Shown here piece after piece: positions 49,108-56,439 of a DNA stretch of 64,000 nucleotides; position 1 is the first letter of the stretch; each line of letters opens with the position of its first letter. Location: positions 216,745-280,744 of the forward strand of contig JADCER010000013.1 in NCBI GenBank assembly GCA_020249925.1. The letters run 5' to 3'. The notes beneath the pieces are model-generated. The model searched no databases. It saw only the letters and a program-made list of their open reading frames with translations, and was not told the DNA's origin. Made by a program: the position numbers and the translations under genes. Source of the DNA: Roseomonas sp. Lineage in GTDB: Bacteria > Pseudomonadota > Alphaproteobacteria > Acetobacterales > Acetobacteraceae.

Positions 49108-52100
49108 ATGGCCGTTTCATATCAGCCGCTGCTTTCCGAAGCGTTCTTGCGGGCGCATTTCGGGGCGGATTTTGAAGCTTTTCAGGCCAATGGTAGCGAT
49201 ACGGCGCTGCTTGGGCGGCTTCGCGCATGGGGCTCGCGCGGCAAACTGACCGAAGTGCAGGCCGAAGCCGGTTTTCTCAAGACTTTTCTATTTGAGACCT
49301 GGGACTTCTGGCCGGATGGCAATACGGGACCGGAAGCTGGATTCACGGCTTGGCCCCGCTATCAAATCCCCGGCGCGGGTGCCGGCGGCAATAGCGGCTT
49401 TGCTGATTTGGCGCTTGGTTGGTTTGCCCATGCCCCGGTTAGCAATACGCCCCAGGTGGTTTGCGAATTCAAGGATATCCGATCCGACCTGGATGCGCCG
49501 CAGCGCCGCAAGGGCAATACACGTTCCCCGGTAAAGCAATGCGCGGATTACCTACGCGGGCTTGACCTGCCGCTTTTCGCATCAGCGCCCATCCAACCTC
49601 GCTTCGGTATCGTGAGCGATATGAATGAGTTTCGCCTTTATTGGCGAGACCGCATGCCAGCGCAAATGCTGCGCTTCGTCATCAAAAAGAAGACCGGTGA
49701 ACCTGGCATATCCCTGCTTGAAGAAACCGCAGCCGGCGCTTTCCAACGCTTTCTTTTCGCCCGATTGTTTCATCGCGACCTGCTACTTTCAAAGACAGGT
49801 GAACCCGAACTACTGCGCCTGATCCGCCTGCAATTGGTGCAGGAACGTGACCTTGAACGTTTGTTTTATCAGGAATATCGCAAATACCGAGAGGTATTGA
49901 TTGACACCCTGATCGCAGCCAACCCGGCTTACCCGCGCACCAAGGGGCGTCTGGTTAGGCTTGCCCAGAAGCTTTTGGACCGGCTGATATTCATCCTTTT
50001 CTGTGAGGATATGGGCCAGCAGATTGCCTACCCCCCGCAAGTGTTACGTGACCGCCTGTTACGCCTTTCAAACCAAACACTACCCGAAGATGGCGACGAC
50101 GCCTGGGACATGGTCAGGGGCCTATTCCGCCGGATGGATCAGGGCGGCAGCTTCGATGGCAAGACTATCCAACGTTTCAATGGCGGCCTTTTCGCACCGG
50201 ACCTAGAACTGGAAGAATTGAGTCTTCCAAACCGGGTTTTCTTTGCGTCCGGGCAGGCATCGGATGGGGTTACACTGGCTACTGCGCGGCCAAATCTCCT
50301 CTATTTCGCGGCCAACTACAATTTCGGCACCACCAGTGAAGGTCGCGCCATCACGCTCTACACACTCGGGCGCATTTTTGAACAATCCATCACGGAACTT
50401 GAAGCGCTGGAAGCGGCTAAGGATCAGCGGCCTTCCTTGACCGTCATCACGAAGCGCAAGCGCGACGGCGTTTACTATACGCCCGAATACATCGTTCATA
50501 TGATTGTAGATGAAACTGTGGGCGCGCGGCTTGAGGATTTGCGCCGAGACGCCGGCTGGGATGAAAGCATCATCTTCACGCATGAGGAGATTGACCGGCG
50601 CGCGCCCAAGGTTCTCCGGCAGATTGATGCCATAAGCCGATATCAGATGAAGCTGAAAGAAGTGGCGATTCTGGACCCTGCCTGCGGTTCCGGCGCCTTC
50701 CTGATTTCGGCGCTTGAATATCTTTTGGCCGAACATCGGCGGACGGAAGAAGAACGGCAGCGGCTTTCTGGGGGGCAGGCCTTTATCTTTGACGATGACG
50801 AGGCGACCAAGGGCATACTTTCGCAGAATATCTATGGTGTTGATATCAATCCCGCATCGGTGGAATTGGCGCGGCTGGCACTTTGGTTGCACACCGCGCG
50901 GGCTGGTTCGGTTCTTTCTGATCTGGATGCGACAGTGCGGGATGGCAATTCACTGGTTGGGCCTGATATCGCCAATGTCAATTCGCATTATTCCCTGTTG
51001 CCCGACGCCGGTAAGGAACGCATCAATGCCTTTGATTGGGCTGATGCCTTCCCGAAGATTTTCGCCGGTGGCGGTTTTGATTGTGTCATTGGCAACCCAC
51101 CCTATGTGAAGCTTCAGAATTACAAGCGCGTGATGCCGGAGGTGGCGGAATATCTGCGCTTGGCTACTGCGCCTGATCTTGGCATGTCTGGCCGGCGTTA
51201 TGCTTCAGCACAGACAGGCAATACCGATCTCTACCTGCCCTTTATCGAAAAGGGTCTTGCGCTCCTCAAGGAAGGCGGACGGATGGGTTATATTGCCCCA
51301 TCGGTCTGGCTGCTGAATGAATATGGTGAAGGGCTACGGAAGCTGGTGCATAAGGGCGGCAATCTGGATCGTTGGATGGATTTTCAATCCTTCCAGATTT
51401 TTGAGGAAGCCATCACCTATACGGCGCTGCAATTCTTCACCAAGACCCCCAACCCAGCCATCCGTTTTCTGCCGGCGCCAGAAGGGGCGGTGACACCTGA
51501 TTGGTCCAACCCTGATCAGGCCGTGCCCTATAAAACCCTGCCCGCGGGCGATGCCTGGACCCTATTGCCCCGGCGCGAGCGGGAGGTGATGGCGGCACTT
51601 ACGCAGCGTTGCGACAGGTTGGATGATGTCGCGGCCATTATTGTTGGCCTTCAAACCAGCGCTGATGATATCTATCACCTCCGTAAATTGGCGGCGGGGC
51701 GTTATGCGACCGCAAGCGGGGTTGAGGTGGCGATTGAAGACGCCATCATGTTGCCTTTGGTCAGTGGAAAGGATGTTTCACCTTGGGCAACGCCACAACC
51801 TGAATGGCATATCCTGTTTCCATACGGGCCTGACGCTGCTGGCCGGATGGCGCTGCTTGAAGCTGCCACCATGCAGGCCAGCTATCCGCAAGCTTGGCGG
51901 TATCTGAGAAAGAACGAGCAAGCACTGCGGGCTCGTGACAGCGGGAAGTTGGATAAAGACGAGCGCTGGTGGGGTTACGTCTATCCGAAAAATCTCGACA
52001 AACAAAACAAATCGAAGCTATTTGTGGCGCAAACTGTCAGATTCATGGAGGTCGCGCCAGATAGTAAAGGCAGCTTCGCAGCTGATAATGTGCGCGTTAA

Positions 52101-52911
52101 TTGCATCATTCCAAATAACCCGTCGGACCTCTGGTTTCTACTGGCGACATTGCACGGGAAAGTTTGCGATTGGGTCTTTCATCGCATTGCAAAGCCAAAA
52201 AGCGGTGGTTACTTCGAGGCCAATAAGCAATTCATCGCGCCATTACCCGTTCCCCGCGCGGATGCTGCGCCGCGGGCGCGGCTTGGTCGTCTCGCCAAGA
52301 TATCCCGCGCCCTGCACACAAGGCGTGCAAGGGCAGAAGCCGCCTTGCAACGCCGGCTGGAAATCGCCGCCAGCCGTACCGAAAAGCCGGAATGGCTCCT
52401 GGCGGGCCAAGCCGAACCCCTTCCGGCACTCACCCGTAAGGCGCCGCAATCGGCAACCAAGTCTGAAAAGAACGCTTGGGCAAAAGCAAGGCAGCAATCC
52501 CAAATCGAAGCCGCCCTGGACCGCGCAGCAATCCTGCTCTCCCCTGGCGCAGAACTTCGCTGTTTTTTCAAGGATGGCGAACTATCCCTGCGTGCCTCTG
52601 GCCTGCCGGTGTTCGACCGCATATTTGTGAATCCAGACGAAGGAGAGTTTCTGTTGCTGCAATGGCAACTCGCGCTTCGGGGGAAGTCTTTTTCCGGTCG
52701 CGAAGGGGCGCAGGCGCTATTCGAAGCGCTCCGCAAGCTACGCCATTCGGATAATGCGGCGCTGCGGGATCAAGCAGTCATCGCTGGGCGTCGCCTCTTC
52801 GCCTATGATGCCATGATAGCCAAGAATGAATCCGGACTGGAAGCTGCACTCTTCACCGCCTATGCGCTGACAGAAAATGAAAAGGCGGTAATCCTAGGCA
52901 GCGCTGCCTAA
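49108..52911 (+). CDS. Single-chain type IIG-like restriction-modification enzyme (Eco57I/N6-adenine methylase family)
   Basis: This 1267-residue protein has an N-terminal nuclease-like region with a PD-(D/E)xK pattern (Asp100 in GFADLALG, Glu120-x-Lys122 in VVCEFKD). It then has a gamma-class adenine methyltransferase: motif I LDPACGSGAFL at 522-532 and motif IV NPPY at 663-666 in VIGNPPYVKL. The C-terminal part (about 830-1100) resembles a target-recognition region with FVAQTVRFMEVAPDSKGSFAADNVRVNCI. Cutting, methylation and recognition in one chain is the type IIG plan. No other restriction or BREX gene is adjacent. Parts look less GC-biased than the flanks, hinting at transfer. Confidence 0.82.
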   Translation: MAVSYQPLLSEAFLRAHFGADFEAFQANGSDTALLGRLRAWGSRGKLTEVQAEAGFLKTFLFETWDFWPDGNTGPEAGFTAWPRYQIPGAGAGGNSGFADLALGWFAHAPVSNTPQVVCEFKDIRSDLDAPQRRKGNTRSPVKQCADYLRGLDLPLFASAPIQPRFGIVSDMNEFRLYWRDRMPAQMLRFVIKKKTGEPGISLLEETAAGAFQRFLFARLFHRDLLLSKTGEPELLRLIRLQLVQERDLERLFYQEYRKYREVLIDTLIAANPAYPRTKGRLVRLAQKLLDRLIFILFCEDMGQQIAYPPQVLRDRLLRLSNQTLPEDGDDAWDMVRGLFRRMDQGGSFDGKTIQRFNGGLFAPDLELEELSLPNRVFFASGQASDGVTLATARPNLLYFAANYNFGTTSEGRAITLYTLGRIFEQSITELEALEAAKDQRPSLTVITKRKRDGVYYTPEYIVHMIVDETVGARLEDLRRDAGWDESIIFTHEEIDRRAPKVLRQIDAISRYQMKLKEVAILDPACGSGAFLISALEYLLAEHRRTEEERQRLSGGQAFIFDDDEATKGILSQNIYGVDINPASVELARLALWLHTARAGSVLSDLDATVRDGNSLVGPDIANVNSHYSLLPDAGKERINAFDWADAFPKIFAGGGFDCVIGNPPYVKLQNYKRVMPEVAEYLRLATAPDLGMSGRRYASAQTGNTDLYLPFIEKGLALLKEGGRMGYIAPSVWLLNEYGEGLRKLVHKGGNLDRWMDFQSFQIFEEAITYTALQFFTKTPNPAIRFLPAPEGAVTPDWSNPDQAVPYKTLPAGDAWTLLPRREREVMAALTQRCDRLDDVAAIIVGLQTSADDIYHLRKLAAGRYATASGVEVAIEDAIMLPLVSGKDVSPWATPQPEWHILFPYGPDAAGRMALLEAATMQASYPQAWRYLRKNEQALRARDSGKLDKDERWWGYVYPKNLDKQNKSKLFVAQTVRFMEVAPDSKGSFAADNVRVNCIIPNNPSDLWFLLATLHGKVCDWVFHRIAKPKSGGYFEANKQFIAPLPVPRADAAPRARLGRLAKISRALHTRRARAEAALQRRLEIAASRTEKPEWLLAGQAEPLPALTRKAPQSATKSEKNAWAKARQQSQIEAALDRAAILLSPGAELRCFFKDGELSLRASGLPVFDRIFVNPDEGEFLLLQWQLALRGKSFSGREGAQALFEALRKLRHSDNAALRDQAVIAGRRLFAYDAMIAKNESGLEAALFTAYALTENEKAVILGSAA

Positions 52912-53005
52912 CCCGCAGGGCATGGCGGGGCCGCTCCCCTGGCGCCGCCCGCCTTGTGCCCCCATGTGACAGGGCAAGGCCACAAGCGGCCATTCGGAAA
53001 AACCC

Positions 53006-53716
53006 ATGATCGAATTGCGTTCCTTTGAAAGCCTGGGCAAGGCCAATTTCGGTTGGCTCAATGCCAATCACCATTTCTCCTTCGGGCATTACCGTGATGC
53101 AGGGCGCATGAATTGGGGGCGGCTGCGCGTGTGGAATGATGATGAAATCGCGCCCGGCACGGGGTTTGACCCGCACCCGCATCGGGATATGGAAATCATC
53201 ACCTATGTCCGGCAGGGTGCGATTACCCATAAGGACAGCATGGGCAATGAAGGCCGCACCGAAGCCGGCGATGTGCAGGTAATGAGTGCGGGCACCGGCG
53301 TTGTGCATTCCGAATATAATCTGGAACCAGGTGTGACCACGCTGTTTCAGATTTGGATCATGCCGGATCGCACCGGCCTGCCGCCATCCTGGGGGGCGAA
53401 GCAATTCCCGAAGGAAAAGCGCGAGGCAGGTTTTGAGGTTTTGGCCTCAGGCCGGCCGGCAGATGCGGGCTTGGGGGCGCTGCCGATCAATGTGGATGGC
53501 GCGGTCATGGCGGCGACACTCGGCAAAGGCCAAAGCCTGACGCAGCCCTTGGCGGAAGGCCGTGCGGCCTATCTGGTGCTGGCGCGTGGTGCGGCGCGTG
53601 TGAATGGCGTGGAAGCCAGCGCGCGCGATGGGATCGCCATCCGTGCGGAAGATGCCATCACCATCACCGCCAGCGAAGATGCTGAATTGGTGATGGTGGA
53701 AGTGGCGGATCGCTGA
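53006..53716 (+). CDS. Pirin-family bicupin protein
   Basis: This 236-residue pirin has the N-terminal metal site of His57, His59 (DPHPHRDME), His101 and Glu103 (GVVHSEYN), and a second degenerate cupin domain from about 150 on. Bacterial pirins (YhhW type) can show quercetin dioxygenase activity or regulate metabolism. The gene stands alone between the restriction-modification-like gene and a convergent lipoprotein gene, so the context gives no substrate. Confidence 0.92.
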   Translation: MIELRSFESLGKANFGWLNANHHFSFGHYRDAGRMNWGRLRVWNDDEIAPGTGFDPHPHRDMEIITYVRQGAITHKDSMGNEGRTEAGDVQVMSAGTGVVHSEYNLEPGVTTLFQIWIMPDRTGLPPSWGAKQFPKEKREAGFEVLASGRPADAGLGALPINVDGAVMAATLGKGQSLTQPLAEGRAAYLVLARGAARVNGVEASARDGIAIRAEDAITITASEDAELVMVEVADR

Positions 53717-53723
53717 TCCGCCC

Positions 53724-53981
53724 TTACCATTTCTTCCAGATTGGCCGATGCGGAAACAACGGCCGATGGTGATGGTGATGATGGTGCCGGTAATGTCGGT
53801 GCGGTTCAAAGGCGCGGTAGCTGTGCCGATAGGGCCGATAGGCATGGCCGCCATAGGGCGCATAGCCATAGCCGCCATAACCATAACCGTAGGAAGGGCT
53901 GTGATGGCGGCCGCTGGCAAGGCAGCCGCCCAGGCTCAATACCAGGAACAGCATGGCAATGGGCAAGGTGATTAGGCGCAT
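53724..53981 (-). CDS. Small Gly/Tyr/His-rich lipoprotein
   Basis: This 85-residue protein has a lipoprotein signal (hydrophobic leader then LGGC), so about 66 residues would be anchored to a membrane from the periplasmic side. The mature part starts with Gly/Tyr repeats (YGYGYGGYGYAPYGGHAYRPY) and ends in a His-rich stretch of seven consecutive His in RHYRHHHHHHHRP. The His run suggests metal binding. I recognise no named family. It is convergent with the pirin gene, seven bases apart. Confidence 0.62.
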   Translation of the reverse strand: MRLITLPIAMLFLVLSLGGCLASGRHHSPSYGYGYGGYGYAPYGGHAYRPYRHSYRAFEPHRHYRHHHHHHHRPLFPHRPIWKKW

Positions 53982-54079
53982 GTGACACCCCTTTGATCGC
54001 TTTGGATCGAAGGGGAGGTGACCACGCTGCCATGGTAGCCTCAGGGCGGGATCAGGGTATTTTGATGTCCTGCGCCCGC

Positions 54080-54496
54080 TCAGCGCCGCAATTCAACCGC
54101 GCAGGACCTGGCGAAATCCCGGTCCGAGAGCATCCAATCCTGCACCCCGGTGAAGCGCGCCACACCATCCGCGCCAAGCCGGCCTTCATAGCGCGCGCGG
54201 TAATGAAAGCCGCGCCCGGAAGACCCGCCCTGCAACAGCAGCGTGCCATCTGCGGCCAAGCGCCCTTCGCCCCTTTCCCAGGCGCCGGTACGGGCACCTG
54301 AGGCCGAGAGCACCGGGCGTTCATATTTCGCGAGATTGCCTTCCACCCTGAGCGCGAAAGGCGCATCAAGCGGCGTCTGCGTCATGCCTTCCACGGCATC
54401 GCAGGTGAGCCTTCCCTGCCAGACGCCGCCAAAGCCCTGCGCCGCCAGCGGGCTGGCAGCGCAAAGCATCACGGCAAGCCAGGCAGAGCGGATCAC
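54080..54496 (-). CDS. Exported protein of unknown function
   Basis: This protein of about 138 residues starts with a signal peptide (hydrophobic leader ending SPLAAQ) and continues with GGVWQGRLTCDAVEGMTQTPLDAPFALRVEG, a beta-rich pattern typical of small periplasmic proteins. Two cysteines (LTCDA and RSCAVE) could form a disulfide. A GTG start at 54496 overlaps the ilvD stop (GTGA), suggesting coupling to ilvD. I recognise no function. Confidence 0.68.
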   Translation of the reverse strand: MIRSAWLAVMLCAASPLAAQGFGGVWQGRLTCDAVEGMTQTPLDAPFALRVEGNLAKYERPVLSASGARTGAWERGEGRLAADGTLLLQGGSSGRGFHYRARYEGRLGADGVARFTGVQDWMLSDRDFARSCAVELRR

Positions 54497-56211
54497 TGAT
54501 CCGCGTAGCAATGGGTTTCCGCCCCGCCACCCGGATGGGTCACCGCGCCAAGATAGGCCGGGCCGACAAGCTGCGCATATTTCCAGAGCACGCCTGAATT
54601 ATAATCGGTCTGGCGCGGCTTCCATTCGGCGCGGCGCTTGGCCAATTCCTCATCGGAAAGCGCCACATCAATCGTGCCGTTCTGCGCATCAATGATGATC
54701 TTGTCGCCATCGCGCAGCAGCGCAATCGGCCCGCCCACCGCGGCTTCCGGCCCAACATGGCCGATGCAGAAGCCGCGTGTGGCGCCCGAAAAACGCCCAT
54801 CGGTGATCAGCGCCACCTTATCCCCCATGCCCTGCCCATAAATGGCCGAGGTGGTGGAGAGCATTTCCCGCATGCCAGGCCCACCCTTCGGGCCTTCATA
54901 GCGCACGATGATGACATCGCCCGGCTTATAGGCGCGCATTTCGACGGCCTTGAAGGCATCTTCTTCGCAATCAAAGCAAAGCGCGGTGCCTTCAAAGCGG
55001 AGCTTTTCCATACCGGCGATTTTCACAATGGCACCTTCGGGGGCCAGATTGCCTTTCAGCGCGACCACGCCACCGATCGGGCTGATCGGATCGGAACAGG
55101 GGCGCACCACATCCTGATCCTTCGGCACGATCACTTCGCGGTGATTTTCGCCAATGGTCTTGCCCGTGACGGTCATGCAATGACCCTTCACATAGCCACC
55201 ATCAAGCAAAGCCTTGATGATGATGGGCACGCCACCAATCCGATGCACATCAGCCGCCACATAGCGCCCGCCGGGCTTGAGGTCCGCGATATGCGGCGTC
55301 TTGCGCATGATCTCCGCCACATCCTGCAGCGTGAAGCGGATGCCTGCCTCATGCGCCATGGCAGGAAGATGCAGCGCGGCATTGGTCGAACCACCGGTGG
55401 CGCCAACAATCGCCGCGGCATTATGCAGGGAATCAAGGGTCACGATATCGCGCGGGCGGATATTGCGGCGGATCAGTTCCACCACGGCGCGGCCGGATTC
55501 AATTGCCCAACGGTCGCGGTCTTCATCGGGTGCCGGCGCGCCAGCCGAAAACGGCAGCGCGAGGCCAATCATTTCCGAAACGCAGGCCATGGTATTGGCG
55601 GTGAACTGCCCGCCGCAAGCGCCCGCACCTGGGCAGGCATGGCGTTCCAGCTCATCCAATTCCTCATCAGACATGCCACCGGCGGCATGCTGACCCACCG
55701 CTTCAAATACATCCAGCACAGTGACATCGCGGCCATGATGCTTGCCCGGCATGATGGACCCGCCATACATGAAGACGGATGGCACATTCAGCCGGATCAT
55801 AGACATCATCACGCCGGGCAGAGATTTGTCGCAGCCCGCAATGCCGACCAGCGCATCATAGCAATGCCCGCGCATCGTGAGTTCAATGGAATCCGCAATG
55901 GTATCGCGCGACGCCAAGGAGGATTTCATGGATTGATGACCCATCGCGATGCCATCGGTGACCGTGATGGTGGTGAATTCGCGCGGCGTGGCGCCGGCTT
56001 CCTTCACGCCGATCTTGGCCGCCTGCGCCTGACGCGACAGCGCGATATTGCAGGGTGCCGCTTCATTCCAGCAGGAAGCGACGCCGACCAGCGGCTGGTA
56101 GATTTCCTCGGCCGTCAAACCCATGGCGTAGTAATAGGAACGATGCGGCGCGCGTTCCGGACCCATGGTGGTGTGCCGGCTCGGCAGCTTCGACTTGTCC
56201 CATTTCGTCAT
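54493..56211 (-). CDS. ilvD: Dihydroxy-acid dehydratase
   Basis: This 572-residue iron-sulfur enzyme dehydrates 2,3-dihydroxy-isovalerate and -methylvalerate in valine and isoleucine synthesis. Cys54 (EAAPCNIAL) and Cys127 (IAGCDKSLPG) are cluster-ligand candidates; PGAGACGGQFTANTMACVSE and the C-terminal GRFSGATRGFCIGHVGPEAAVGGPIALL are family signatures. It is preceded by valS and a small membrane protein on the same strand, and followed by an overlapping exported protein gene. A ribosome site (AGGAGGA type) precedes the ATG. Confidence 0.96.
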   Translation of the reverse strand: MTKWDKSKLPSRHTTMGPERAPHRSYYYAMGLTAEEIYQPLVGVASCWNEAAPCNIALSRQAQAAKIGVKEAGATPREFTTITVTDGIAMGHQSMKSSLASRDTIADSIELTMRGHCYDALVGIAGCDKSLPGVMMSMIRLNVPSVFMYGGSIMPGKHHGRDVTVLDVFEAVGQHAAGGMSDEELDELERHACPGAGACGGQFTANTMACVSEMIGLALPFSAGAPAPDEDRDRWAIESGRAVVELIRRNIRPRDIVTLDSLHNAAAIVGATGGSTNAALHLPAMAHEAGIRFTLQDVAEIMRKTPHIADLKPGGRYVAADVHRIGGVPIIIKALLDGGYVKGHCMTVTGKTIGENHREVIVPKDQDVVRPCSDPISPIGGVVALKGNLAPEGAIVKIAGMEKLRFEGTALCFDCEEDAFKAVEMRAYKPGDVIIVRYEGPKGGPGMREMLSTTSAIYGQGMGDKVALITDGRFSGATRGFCIGHVGPEAAVGGPIALLRDGDKIIIDAQNGTIDVALSDEELAKRRAEWKPRQTDYNSGVLWKYAQLVGPAYLGAVTHPGGGAETHCYADQ

Positions 56212-56247
56212 CGTGACTTTCCTCCTGCAAGAATGGCTAAGGCTCCA

Positions 56248-56436
56248 TTAGCCGATCGCGTATAAAAAACCCACACTGACCGCAAGGCCGATCAGGCCCG
56301 CGATGAATTGCGCCACCGCGCGGCTGGGGGCTGCACCACCGAGTGGAAGCCGCACCAGGCCATTCGCCAGCAACATTGTAACACCGACAAAGAGCGTGAT
56401 GGCCGCAAAGAGCTTGAGCGTACCGCCTTCGAACAT
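56248..56436 (-). CDS. Small two-helix membrane protein
   Basis: This 62-residue protein has two hydrophobic helices (about 7-26 and 41-60) joined by a short polar loop (RLPLGGAAPSRA), so it is a small inner-membrane hairpin protein. It lies three bases after valS and 36 bases before ilvD, all on the minus strand. I do not recognise a family. Real expression is likely because of the tight operon spacing. Confidence 0.6.
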   Translation of the reverse strand: MFEGGTLKLFAAITLFVGVTMLLANGLVRLPLGGAAPSRAVAQFIAGLIGLAVSVGFLYAIG

Positions 56437-56439
56437 GCG

